From an uncultured Lachnospiraceae bacterium (GTDB lineage: Bacteria > Bacillota > Clostridia > Lachnospirales > Lachnospiraceae): 64,000 bases of DNA. The notes under the pieces were generated by a model. It saw only the letters and a program-made list of their open reading frames with translations. It had not been told where the DNA came from and did not search any database. Positions within the stretch are counted from its first letter, which is position 1. Each line of letters begins with the position of its first letter. Shown piece after piece: positions 16,111 to 24,757 of this stretch. The position numbers were made by a program, and so were the translations under genes. Location of the stretch: assembly GCA_905197485.1 (NCBI GenBank), contig CAJJYZ010000005.1, positions 12,407-76,406 on the forward strand. The letters are read 5' to 3'.

Positions 16111-16161
16111 AAGAATATGTGACGAATAAAGAATAAAAAAGCATATAGAAGGAGAAAACAT

Positions 16162-16854
16162 ATGATAGGAATTATTGGAGCAATGGCTGATGAGGTTGCA
16201 TTATTACAGAAAGAGATGCAGGTAGAAGAGATTGTGGAAAAGGCAGGAATGCGTTTTCACAAGGGAAATCTCTGCGGGAAGGAAGTTGTTGTTGTGCAGA
16301 GCGGAATTGGGAAAGTGAATGCAGCGCTTTGTGCACAGATTCTTGTAGATATTTTCCAGGTTGATACATTGTTGAATACCGGAATTGCAGGTTCTCTGGA
16401 TGCGCAGATTGATATCGGGGATATGGTAATCTCTACGGATGCAGTGCAGCATGATGTGGATGCAACGACATTCGGAGACCCGTTAGGACAGGTGCCGAAT
16501 ATGGATACGTTTTCATTTCCTGCAGATGAGAAGCTGGTAGAACTTGCGAAAAGAGTAAACGAGGAAATGAATCCGGATATTCAGACGTTTACCGGAAGAA
16601 TCGTGAGTGGAGACCAGTTTATTTCCTCCCAGGAAGCGAAGGAACATCTGGTGAATACATTTCATGCAAAATGCACAGAAATGGAAGGCGCCGCGATTGC
16701 GCATGCGGCATATTTGAATCAAGTTTCGTGTGTCATTATTCGTGCTATTTCGGATAAAGCTGACAACAGTGCGGAGATGGATTATCCGGCGTTTGAACAG
16801 ATGGCAATCCTCCATTCTGTCAGACTGGTTCGTGGATTTCTGGCTGCAATGTAA
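16162..16854 (+). CDS. mtnN: 5'-methylthioadenosine/S-adenosylhomocysteine nucleosidase
   Basis: Hydrolyses MTA and SAH to adenine plus the thioribose product, clearing inhibitors of methylation and feeding methionine salvage and autoinducer-2 precursor formation. Family marks are IGIIGAMADEVALL at the start, NTGIAGSLD in the middle, ATEMEGAA-like CTEMEGAAIAHAA and the catalytic aspartate in RAISDKAD. The length of 230 is typical. AGAAGGAG precedes the ATG. Confidence 0.95.
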   Translation: MIGIIGAMADEVALLQKEMQVEEIVEKAGMRFHKGNLCGKEVVVVQSGIGKVNAALCAQILVDIFQVDTLLNTGIAGSLDAQIDIGDMVISTDAVQHDVDATTFGDPLGQVPNMDTFSFPADEKLVELAKRVNEEMNPDIQTFTGRIVSGDQFISSQEAKEHLVNTFHAKCTEMEGAAIAHAAYLNQVSCVIIRAISDKADNSAEMDYPAFEQMAILHSVRLVRGFLAAM

Positions 16855-17001
16855 AAAATATGATAGAAAAACAGAAGGTAAAGTGAAGAGCGAGACGGTG
16901 TCGAACGCCGTCTTACTGTAGAACTATGTAGAACGAATTTTCGCCCTCTTTCTTAGAATTACGCTATAATGGCGTTAATGAAAAGAAGGAGGGTTTTCTA
17001 T

Positions 17002-17880
17002 ATGTTAGAAACAATTATGAAGTCTCATGCCATTTTCTGGGTGATGGGAGCAGTTGCCGGAGTCGGTATTCTTTGTAAAATGATAACAGTATGTACACTA
17101 AAGAGACTCGTAAGAGCGGCCGGAAGAATGGGGAAAAGCAGCCAGAAATTAATGAAACTTGTGAAAGCAAAATTTGAACATGCTTTCATGTTGAGTGATA
17201 GAGTGGATAATGTAGAGGCGTTTGTGGAAAAGTATCTCTACGAATACAAAGTCTGGGGATTACGTCTACATACTTACCGTTATTTTGTGAAACAGAGCGT
17301 GTGGATTCTTGGAGTGTTAGGGATTGTTGGAATGTTTTTCAGCTATGGACAGGCAGGAATGGAGGAAGAGACGTTTCGTTATGGCGTAATTGGAGGAGTC
17401 GCGATGGTCGGAATGTTTCTTGTGCGGATTTCTTCGGATGAGGAGCATCAGTTGGAGGTTATCAAGACTTACATGATGGATTATCTGGAAAATATCTGTG
17501 GCCCGAGATATAGTAAGCAGCAGGCATTGAAGCAACAGAGAATGGAACATGTCATGAATGAGACTATTGTGGAACCGGCAGAAGAGACGGCGGATGAGAT
17601 GGCGAAAAAGAATTATGACCCGGAAATGCGGGAAATTAAGATACCGGAGGAAATCATAAAACCTGAAGTAGGGGATGTAAAAGGACCGGAGCCTGAAATC
17701 GAGGAAAAAGAATATATCCAACAGGAAATCAAAAGTATGGAATCGGAGGAAGAAGAGAAGCTGAGTCAGGAAGAAATAAAAGAAGAAAAGGAGATAAAGA
17801 GCAAAGAAACGGAGGAGAGTGAGAGAAGAGTTCCACAGGAAATTATTTTAAGGGAGATATTAGAAGAGTTTTTAGCTTGA
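17002..17880 (+). CDS. Membrane protein with long acidic C-terminal tail, function unknown
   Basis: A 292-residue protein with a membrane segment at about residues 9-28 and two more around 98-140. A basic cytoplasmic loop (LKRLVRAAGRMGKSSQKLMKLVK) lies between. From about residue 190 the protein is a Glu/Lys-rich, probably disordered or coiled tail. The ATG at 17002 has GGAGG upstream. The in-frame ATG at 16969 falls inside a TATAAT box (16965-16970) that is probably the promoter. I recognise the type from Lachnospiraceae but no named family. Confidence 0.7.
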   Translation: MLETIMKSHAIFWVMGAVAGVGILCKMITVCTLKRLVRAAGRMGKSSQKLMKLVKAKFEHAFMLSDRVDNVEAFVEKYLYEYKVWGLRLHTYRYFVKQSVWILGVLGIVGMFFSYGQAGMEEETFRYGVIGGVAMVGMFLVRISSDEEHQLEVIKTYMMDYLENICGPRYSKQQALKQQRMEHVMNETIVEPAEETADEMAKKNYDPEMREIKIPEEIIKPEVGDVKGPEPEIEEKEYIQQEIKSMESEEEEKLSQEEIKEEKEIKSKETEESERRVPQEIILREILEEFLA

Positions 17881-17905
17881 TAAATATGTAGCTCTTTGAT
17901 AAGAT
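17877..17905 (+). promoter_or_regulatory. Probable pgi promoter
   Basis: TTGATA, a 17-bp spacer ending in TGA, then TAAGAT. It overlaps the stop codon of the upstream gene. Confidence 0.5.
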
Positions 17906-17941
17906 ATCCATATACAGTTTTTATCAGAGAGGATTGATATC

Positions 17942-19291
17942 ATGGCAAATAAAGTGACATTTGATTATTCAAAGACAGCATCATTTATCAGTGAGCATGA
18001 AGTAGAATACATGAAGAAGCTTGCTGTTGATGCAAAAGAATTACTTGTAAGCAAGGAAGGAGCCGGCAATGATTTCTTAGGATGGATTGATTTACCGGTA
18101 GATTATGATAAAGAAGAGTTTGCACGCATTCAGAAGGCGGCAGAGAAGATTCAGAGTGATTCAGAAGTATTATTAGTAATCGGAATCGGCGGTTCTTATC
18201 TTGGAGCAAGAGCGGCAATTGAGTTTTTGAGACATAGTTTCTATAACATGGTTTCCAAAGAAGTCAGAAAGACACCGGAGATTTATTATGTTGGAAACAG
18301 CATCAGCAGTACATATATCAGACATTTAATTGATGTAATTGGGGACAGAGATTTCTCAATCAACATGATTTCCAAATCAGGAACAACAACAGAACCTGCA
18401 ATTGCATTTCGTGTATTCAAGGAATTATTGGAGCAGAAATATGGAAAAGAAGAAGCTGCAAAGAGAATCTACGCTACAACAGATAAGGCGAGAGGCTCAC
18501 TTAAGAGCCTTGCAACAGAGGAAGGTTATGAAAGCTTCGTAGTGCCGGATGATGTTGGAGGACGTTTCTCAGTTCTTACAGCAGTCGGTCTTCTTCCGAT
18601 TGCAGTAAGCGGTGCAGATATCAACAAATTGATGGAAGGTGCACAGGCAGGAAGAAAGCTTGCGCTCGAGAGTGATTTTGAAGATAATGATGCGTTAAAA
18701 TATGCGGCAATCCGTAATATTTTGCTTCGCAAAGGAAAAACAATCGAAGTTCTTGCAAACTATGAACCGAGTCTTCACTATGTTTCTGAGTGGTGGAAAC
18801 AGTTATACGGAGAGAGCGAAGGAAAAGACCAGAAAGGTATTTTCCCTGCATCTGTAGATTTGACAACAGATTTACATTCCATGGGACAGTTTATCCAGGA
18901 TGGAAACCGTATTCTATACGAGACAGTATTGAACGTGGAGAAATCAACAGAAGAAGTTATTCTGAAAGAAGAACCGGTAGATTTAGACGGACTCAACTAT
19001 CTTGCAGGCAAGAGCGTTGATTTTGTAAATAAGAGTGCGATGAATGGAACCATTCTTGCACACACAGATGGAAACGTACCAAACTTAATGATTCATATTC
19101 CTGAGCAGAATGAATATTACCTTGGACAGTTATTCTATTTCTTTGAGTTTGCATGTGGAGTAAGCGGATACTTATTAGGCGTGAATCCATTCAACCAGCC
19201 GGGAGTGGAGAGCTATAAGAAAAATATGTTCGCACTCCTTGGAAAACCTGGATTTGAGGCAGAGAGAGAAGAGTTATTAAAGAGATTATAA
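17942..19291 (+). CDS. pgi: Glucose-6-phosphate isomerase
   Basis: Interconverts glucose-6-phosphate and fructose-6-phosphate in glycolysis and gluconeogenesis. The 449-residue length is that of the short Firmicutes enzymes. Visible motifs are GIGGSYLGARAAIEF, the phosphosugar SIS signature SKSGTTTEPAIAFR, DDVGGRFSVLT, and the C-terminal GVNPFNQPGVESYKKNMF. AGAGAGGA stands before the ATG. Codon use is strongly biased like that of the sugar-ABC ATPase, metG and asnS, indicating high expression. Confidence 0.97.
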   Translation: MANKVTFDYSKTASFISEHEVEYMKKLAVDAKELLVSKEGAGNDFLGWIDLPVDYDKEEFARIQKAAEKIQSDSEVLLVIGIGGSYLGARAAIEFLRHSFYNMVSKEVRKTPEIYYVGNSISSTYIRHLIDVIGDRDFSINMISKSGTTTEPAIAFRVFKELLEQKYGKEEAAKRIYATTDKARGSLKSLATEEGYESFVVPDDVGGRFSVLTAVGLLPIAVSGADINKLMEGAQAGRKLALESDFEDNDALKYAAIRNILLRKGKTIEVLANYEPSLHYVSEWWKQLYGESEGKDQKGIFPASVDLTTDLHSMGQFIQDGNRILYETVLNVEKSTEEVILKEEPVDLDGLNYLAGKSVDFVNKSAMNGTILAHTDGNVPNLMIHIPEQNEYYLGQLFYFFEFACGVSGYLLGVNPFNQPGVESYKKNMFALLGKPGFEAEREELLKRL

Positions 19292-19309
19292 TAGCTAGTT
19301 TGGCAGAGA

Positions 19310-19337
19310 GAGGGAGGCGAAAGCTTCCCTCAATTTG
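19310..19337 (+). terminator. Terminator after pgi
   Basis: Eight-base-pair stem (GAGGGAGG / CTTCCCTC, one G-U) with a CGAAAG loop and a short AATTTGT tail. The T run is weak. Confidence 0.55.
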
Positions 19338-19373
19338 TATCATTGAATGCTTGTGAAGAAGGAAGTGAAGAAG

Positions 19374-20486
19374 GTGTTACCAAATCAGGTGTTGCAAAAG
19401 ACGGTTCGGGATATGGGAGAAATTGTGAAGGAAGGCTGCTCTATCTGGAATCCGGATGGAATCTGCCTCGCGTATTCTTCAGAACTTGGCGATGGGGAGA
19501 AGTTAGAAATACAATCCATCGTCACACAGATGCAGGAAGAGGAAAGACAGGAAAACGGCAGGAGTTATTTCAGCGTGTACGCGGAAGAAGAACTCATCTA
19601 TGTACTCGTGATTCAGACAGAAAAGCCGGGAATAGATATCGTCGGAAGGCTTAGCGCAAAGCAGATGGAAACGTTGCTGCAGGCATATCAGGAAAAAATG
19701 AACCGGAATCATTTTGTGCAGAACCTACTCCTTGATAATCTGCTTCTTGTAGATATCTATAATCGTGCGAAGAAGTTAAATATTGCGGTCGAGGAGAGAC
19801 GGGCGGTGATTGTAATCGAACCGAAAAATCCGGAAGAAAATCTTGTGCTTGAGACATTGAAAGGAATCTATGCGACAAGCACGAAAGATTTTGTAACTGT
19901 TGTGGATGAAAGCCATATTATTCTTGTGAAGGCTTTGGAAGAGGGAGAAGGCTATCGAGAATTGAATCATGTCGCAAAATCTCTTGTCGATATCGTGAAT
20001 ACGGAGGCAATGGTAAATGTGCGCGTGGCATATGGCACAATCGTATCCGAGATTAAAGATGTGTCAAAGTCTTATAAAGAGGCGGGAATTGCCCTGGATG
20101 TGGGACGTATTTTCTACGCCGAGAAAAATATTTTGGCATACAATGAACTTGGAATCGGACGGCTCATCCACCAACTTCCGGTTTCGCTATGCGAAATGTT
20201 TTTAAACGAGGTGTTTGCAGGAAAAGCGGTAAGCCAGTTTGATGAAGAAACGTTGTCAACCGTACACAAATTTTTTGAAAATAATCTGAACATCTCGGAG
20301 ACGGCAAGACAGTTATTTCTGCATCGGAATACACTGGTGTACAGGCTGGAAAAGATTCAAAAGAAAACAGGATTGGACGTTCGAGTGTTTGACGACGCGC
20401 TGACATTTAAGATTGCGTTGATGGTTTCGAATCATTTAAAATCTTTGCAGGCACCGGAGGAAAAAGTTACAATGGATACTAATTAA
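19374..20486 (+). CDS. CdaR/PucR-type transcriptional regulator
   Basis: About 370 residues. The N-terminal part (LLQKT-like LPNQVLQKTVRDMGEIV, then CSIWNPDGICLAYS) resembles the sugar-diacid recognition domain. A GGDEF-like middle region follows, and the C-terminus is the PucR helix-turn-helix: FFENNLNISETARQLFLHRNTLVYRL. The GTG at 19374 is preferred because AAGGAAG lies 8 nt ahead and it fits the family N-terminus. An ATG at 19347 in frame has no good site. It ends 18 nt before the hydratase gene, which it may control. Confidence 0.82.
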   Translation: MLPNQVLQKTVRDMGEIVKEGCSIWNPDGICLAYSSELGDGEKLEIQSIVTQMQEEERQENGRSYFSVYAEEELIYVLVIQTEKPGIDIVGRLSAKQMETLLQAYQEKMNRNHFVQNLLLDNLLLVDIYNRAKKLNIAVEERRAVIVIEPKNPEENLVLETLKGIYATSTKDFVTVVDESHIILVKALEEGEGYRELNHVAKSLVDIVNTEAMVNVRVAYGTIVSEIKDVSKSYKEAGIALDVGRIFYAEKNILAYNELGIGRLIHQLPVSLCEMFLNEVFAGKAVSQFDEETLSTVHKFFENNLNISETARQLFLHRNTLVYRLEKIQKKTGLDVRVFDDALTFKIALMVSNHLKSLQAPEEKVTMDTN

Positions 20487-20504
20487 GAAAAGGAGGAATC
20501 AGGC

Positions 20505-22760
20505 ATGGTAAAATTATATGACAAAGGCGTTTATCTTGTAAATGGGACAGAAATCAGGGAAGAATCGCAGATTCCGAAGGAAGAGGCAAGAAAACAGACG
20601 ATTGCTTATAAGATTTTAGAAGACCATAATACGTCTTCTGACATGGAACAGTTACAGATTAAGTTCGATAAACTGACTTCCCATGATATTACGTTTGTGG
20701 GAATCATTCAGACTGCGAGAGCTTCCGGACTTGAGAAATTTCCGGTACCGTATATTTTGACAAACTGTCATAATAGTTTGTGTGCAGTAGGCGGAACGAT
20801 TAATGAAGATGACCATATGTTTGGACTTACTTGTGCCAAGAGATATGGCGGAGTCTATGTGCCGCCTCATCAGGCAGTCATTCACCAATTTGCCAGAGAA
20901 ATGCTGGCAGGCGGAGGGAAAATGATTCTCGGTTCTGACAGCCATACACGATATGGGGCGCTTGGAACTATGGCGATGGGTGAAGGCGGTCCGGAACTTG
21001 TGAAGCAGCTTTTGAATAAGACATATGATATTAAGATGCCTGAAGTGATTGGAATCTATTTAGATGGAGAACCTTCGGTCGGAGTAGGTCCGCAGGATAT
21101 CGCGCTTGCTATCATTGGAGCCACATTTGCCAATGGATACGTGAATAATAAAGTTATGGAATTTGTAGGTCCCGGGGTTGAAAAATTGAGTGCGGACTTC
21201 CGAATCGGAATTGATGTCATGACGACAGAGACGACCTGTCTTTCTTCTATCTGGAAAACGGATGAGACAATTCGGGAATTCTATGAGATTCATGGAAGAA
21301 GCGAAGAGTACAGAGAATTGAATCCGGGTGAAACGGCTTACTATGATGGAATGGTTTATGTGGATTTGAGTAAGATTCAACCGATGATTGCGATGCCGTT
21401 CCATCCAAGCAACGTGTATACGATTGATGAAGTGAACCGGAACCTGAAGGATATTCTTCATGATGTGGAGCAGAAAGCGCTTGTCAGTCTGGATGGGGCG
21501 GTAGAATATTCTTTACAGAGCAAAATTCGAAATGGAAAACTTTATGTAGACCAGGGAATTATTGCAGGATGCGCTGGCGGTGGATTTGAAAATATCTGTG
21601 CGGCGGCAGAGATTATGAGAGGAAAGAATATCGGAGCGGATGAATTTACATTCAGTATCTATCCGGCAAGCACCCCGATTTATATGGAACTTGTGAAAAA
21701 CGGAGCGGTGGCAGATTTGATGGCATCGGGCGCGATTGTAAAGACAGCTTTTTGCGGTCCATGTTTCGGCGCGGGAGATACTCCGGCAAACAATGCGTTC
21801 AGTATTCGTCATTCTACAAGAAACTTCCCGAATAGAGAAGGTTCGAAACTTCAGAATGGACAGATTTCTTCCGTTGCCCTCATGGACGCGCGTTCCATTG
21901 CGGCAACTGCAGCGAACCAGGGATATCTGACATCCGCGGCAGAAATGATGGATAGAGAATATAAAGCGCCGAAATATCATTTTGACGGAACTATCTATGC
22001 AAACCGAGTATTTGACAGTAAAGGTGTTGCGGATAAGTCGGTAGAAATTCAGTTTGGGTCAAACATTAAAGATTGGCCGGATATGCCTGCTTTGACAGAA
22101 AATTTATTGTTGAAAGTAGTATCCGAGATTCATGACCCGGTAACGACAACCGATGAATTGATTCCTTCCGGAGAGACGTCATCTTATCGTTCGAATCCGT
22201 TGGGACTCGCAGAGTTTGCACTCTCGAGAAAAGACCCGGCATATGTTGGGCGAGCAAAGGAAGTGCAGAAAGCGCAGAAAGCCATCGAAGCGGAACAATG
22301 TCCGTTGGAAGTTTTGGAAGAATTAAAGCCTGTTATGAAGAAAGTGCGTGAACAATTTCCACATGCAGGGGAAGGAAATCTTGGCATTGGCAGTACGATT
22401 TTCGCAGTAAAACCGGGAGATGGTTCCGCAAGAGAACAGGCGGCATCTTGCCAGAAAGTGCTTGGAGGCTGGGCGAATATTGCCAATGAGTACGCAACGA
22501 AACGTTATCGTTCGAACCTGATTAACTGGGGAATGCTTCCATTTATTACGAAAGAAAATCACGAGGAGCTTTCATTTGGAAACGGAGATTATATTTTTGT
22601 TCCGGATGTGAGAAAGGCGGTAGAAGAAAAACGGACAGAAGTGAAAGCCTATGTTGTAGGAAATGAGTTGAAGGAAATTACACTGAAACTCGGCGACATG
22701 ACCGATACGGAACGGGAGATTATCTTGAAGGGATGTCTCATTAATTATTATAGAGGATAG
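20505..22760 (+). CDS. Aconitase-family hydratase (YbhJ-like)
   Basis: A 751-residue member of the aconitase superfamily, similar in length to E. coli YbhJ. Cysteines that can hold a 4Fe-4S cluster are seen in TNCHNSLCAVGG, in AGCAGGGFENI and as the paired site FCGPCFGAGDTPANN. GSDSHTRYGALGTMAMGEGG is the conserved substrate/cluster block. The C-terminal third is the swivel domain. It could isomerise citrate or another tricarboxylate; the citrate synthase at 34705 makes an aconitase role attractive but unproven. AGGAGG precedes the ATG. Confidence 0.85.
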   Translation: MVKLYDKGVYLVNGTEIREESQIPKEEARKQTIAYKILEDHNTSSDMEQLQIKFDKLTSHDITFVGIIQTARASGLEKFPVPYILTNCHNSLCAVGGTINEDDHMFGLTCAKRYGGVYVPPHQAVIHQFAREMLAGGGKMILGSDSHTRYGALGTMAMGEGGPELVKQLLNKTYDIKMPEVIGIYLDGEPSVGVGPQDIALAIIGATFANGYVNNKVMEFVGPGVEKLSADFRIGIDVMTTETTCLSSIWKTDETIREFYEIHGRSEEYRELNPGETAYYDGMVYVDLSKIQPMIAMPFHPSNVYTIDEVNRNLKDILHDVEQKALVSLDGAVEYSLQSKIRNGKLYVDQGIIAGCAGGGFENICAAAEIMRGKNIGADEFTFSIYPASTPIYMELVKNGAVADLMASGAIVKTAFCGPCFGAGDTPANNAFSIRHSTRNFPNREGSKLQNGQISSVALMDARSIAATAANQGYLTSAAEMMDREYKAPKYHFDGTIYANRVFDSKGVADKSVEIQFGSNIKDWPDMPALTENLLLKVVSEIHDPVTTTDELIPSGETSSYRSNPLGLAEFALSRKDPAYVGRAKEVQKAQKAIEAEQCPLEVLEELKPVMKKVREQFPHAGEGNLGIGSTIFAVKPGDGSAREQAASCQKVLGGWANIANEYATKRYRSNLINWGMLPFITKENHEELSFGNGDYIFVPDVRKAVEEKRTEVKAYVVGNELKEITLKLGDMTDTEREIILKGCLINYYRG

Positions 22761-22768
22761 TAGATGTA

Positions 22769-22795
22769 GGAGTCGGCAGTGTCCGGCTCCTTTTG
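22769..22795 (+). terminator. Terminator after the hydratase gene
   Basis: Stem GGAGTCGG / CCGGCTCC (one G-U), loop CAGTGT, then TTTT. Confidence 0.8.
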
Positions 22796-22886
22796 GTAAT
22801 TTGAGGAAAAGTTTATTTAGCATTGTAAATTATAGAAAAGACAATACTAAAAAAGTATAAAATATGCAAAAAATAGGAATGATATA

Positions 22887-22915
22887 TTGATGAATGATTA
22901 AAATAGAAGTATAAT
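22887..22915 (+). promoter_or_regulatory. Promoter of the AAA ATPase gene
   Basis: TTGATG, a 17-bp spacer, TATAAT, 45 nt ahead of the start codon in a very AT-rich intergenic stretch. Confidence 0.65.
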
Positions 22916-22959
22916 ATTACTTGTAAATGTAGAAATACGCATTTTTTAGGAGTGGATAT

Positions 22960-24213
22960 ATGGAAATAAGAAGAGACCAATATTTGAAGCAATTAATTGA
23001 ACGTAAAAATAATGGAATGGTAAAAATTGTTACAGGCATTAGGAGATGTGGAAAATCTTATTTGTTGTTTAAACTTTTTAAAAATCACTTATTGGAATCG
23101 GGAGTAGAGAAAGAACATATAATAGAAATTGCTTTAGATGGAATTGAAAGCGAAGAGTTACGAAATCCTAAAGTATGTTATTCATTTATTAAAAACCAAA
23201 TTAAAAACAATGAAGAGTATTATGTTATGATTGATGAAGTACAATTTATGCCTAGATTTGAAGAGGTTTTAAATAGTTTACTTAGAATAGAGAATTTGGA
23301 TATTTATGTGACGGGAAGTAATTCAAAATTTCTCTCCAGTGATATCGTAACGGAATTTAGAGGAAGAGGTGATGAAGTCCGTATATATCCATTGACGTTT
23401 GCAGAATTTTTTTCGGTATATGAAGGTGATTATGATGATGCTTGGAATGATTATATGACATATGGTGGTTTGCCAATGATTGCGAATTTTTTGACGGAAA
23501 AACAAAAGTCAGATTATTTGAAAAACATATTTGAGAATGTCTATATGAAAGATGTAATCGAAAGAAATGGAGTGCAAAGTAAGGATGAAATAGGAATTCT
23601 TGTGGATATCCTTGCTTCTGTGGTAGGTGTGCCGACAAATCCAACCAAGATTGCTAATACTTTTGATACTGAAAGACATATGACATATACAAATAAGACA
23701 ATATCAAAGCATATTGATTATTTGGCAGAGGCCTTTTTGATTTCAAAGGCGAATCGATATGATATCAAGGGACGGAAATATATTGGGGCAAATCTGAAAT
23801 ATTATTTTACAGATATCGGTTTACGAAATGCGAGGTTAAATTTTAGACAACAAGAGCCGACTCATATTATGGAAAATATCGTTTATAATGAATTGATTTC
23901 AAGAGGGTTAAATGTAGATGTAGGTATTGTTGAGATTCATGAAAAAGATAGTGTGGGTAAAAGTATTCGTAAGCAATTAGAAGTTGATTTTGTAGTGAAT
24001 AAAGGAAATCAGCGATATTATATTCAAGTTGCTTATGATATGAGTAGTGAAGAAAAACAAAATCAAGAATTTAATTCTATCAGGCATATAGCGGACTCAT
24101 TTAAAAAGATTATCATCGTAAATGGCTCGGTAAAACCTTGGAGAAATGAAGAAGGATTTGTTATTATGGGAATGAAATATTTTTTACTTCATTCGGATAG
24201 TTTAGAGTATTAA
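22960..24213 (+). CDS. ATP-binding protein, AAA_14 plus DUF4143
   Basis: A 417-residue P-loop protein. Walker A GIRRCGKSYLL is at about 27-37, Walker B YYVMIDEVQF near 88-97, then sensor-like YVTGSNSKFLSSDI. The C-terminal DUF4143 domain holds the nuclease-like ENIVYNELISRG and LEVDFVV blocks. The family is common in gut bacteria, often single-gene and mobile; its function is poorly known. The gene is more AT-rich than its neighbours (frequent AAT, ATA, TTT codons), has its own promoter and seems acquired. Confidence 0.88.
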   Translation: MEIRRDQYLKQLIERKNNGMVKIVTGIRRCGKSYLLFKLFKNHLLESGVEKEHIIEIALDGIESEELRNPKVCYSFIKNQIKNNEEYYVMIDEVQFMPRFEEVLNSLLRIENLDIYVTGSNSKFLSSDIVTEFRGRGDEVRIYPLTFAEFFSVYEGDYDDAWNDYMTYGGLPMIANFLTEKQKSDYLKNIFENVYMKDVIERNGVQSKDEIGILVDILASVVGVPTNPTKIANTFDTERHMTYTNKTISKHIDYLAEAFLISKANRYDIKGRKYIGANLKYYFTDIGLRNARLNFRQQEPTHIMENIVYNELISRGLNVDVGIVEIHEKDSVGKSIRKQLEVDFVVNKGNQRYYIQVAYDMSSEEKQNQEFNSIRHIADSFKKIIIVNGSVKPWRNEEGFVIMGMKYFLLHSDSLEY

Positions 24214-24245
24214 CTATGTAGAGAAAAAGGACACAAAGGGATAAC

Positions 24246-24274
24246 TTGACTTTTCATCTTTGCTATGTTACGAT
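24246..24274 (+). promoter_or_regulatory. Promoter of the metG T-box leader
   Basis: TTGACT, a 17-bp spacer ending in TGT, TACGAT. It places the leader start near 24281. Confidence 0.6.
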
Positions 24275-24280
24275 TTTAAG

Positions 24281-24578
24281 CAGATTATAAGCAAAACGCA
24301 GTGACGAAAAGAGTACATTTTCGGAAGCTTTACAGAGAATTTCCTGATGTCGGAATCTACCGGCTATGGCTGAGAGGGAAAGTGCGAAAGAGAATGGAAG
24401 ATGGCTTCTGAGCGGTGCGCCGAGCCGGGAATCCGGGTTAAGTGCAATGGGTCCGCCCTTTATAGCGGCAGAGTGTGAAGAGCACTCGCAGAGGTTCATG
24501 TCGTGAGGCATGGACGAACAGAAGTGGTAACGCGGGTAATACTCGCCTTCTCTGAGAAATCGGAGAAGGCGTTTTTTT
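24281..24578 (+). promoter_or_regulatory. T-box leader, methionine-specific, upstream of metG
   Basis: A tRNA-sensing riboregulator. The T-box sequence GAAGTGGTAACGCGGG is at 24521-24536, followed by the competing terminator. Upstream are the stem I elements: GACGAAAAGAGTAC near the start, GGCTGAGAGGGAAAGTGCG, and AGAATGGAAGATGGC, in which an ATG (24401-24403 or 24394-24396) is the likely methionine specifier. Uncharged initiator or elongator tRNA-Met would stabilise the antiterminator and allow metG transcription. The exact specifier choice needs folding. Confidence 0.9.
24544..24578 (+). terminator. T-box regulated terminator
   Basis: Nine-base-pair stem CGCCTTCTC / GAGAAGGCG with a 10-nt loop and seven T. 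Confidence 0.92.
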
Positions 24579-24579
24579 A

Positions 24580-24715
24580 GTTCATAGGAAACCTATGAAC
24601 TAAAACGCTCCGCGAGGGTCGCACTGCGGCGGTGTGGAATTATGTCGCTGATGTGACCCGCCGCAGGCGGAGATTACGCTATCGCGCAATCTTTTTAACA
24701 TAGGAAACCTATGAA
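24580..24715 (+). repeat. Palindromic GC-rich element between the T-box and metG
   Basis: A 136-bp block bounded by two copies of the 17-mer CATAGGAAACCTATGAA (24583-24599 and 24699-24715), each itself a hairpin with an AAA loop. The first has a perfect 9-bp stem. The core is GC-rich with TGCGGCGG / CCGCCGCA and CTCCGC / GCGGAG pairings. It ends with GATTACGC-TATC-GCGCAATC followed by TTTTT, which resembles a second terminator. It looks like a small inserted repeat (REP or MITE class) placed downstream of the regulated terminator. Confidence 0.7.
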
Positions 24716-24757
24716 ATACGCAGTTCGCGAAAAGATTTATTTATAAGGAGAGAGAAT

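Noticed and set aside
16886..16910. Terminator after mtnN
   Set aside because: A GAGACGGTG / CGCCGTCTT hairpin is present but no T run follows, so termination there is not supported.
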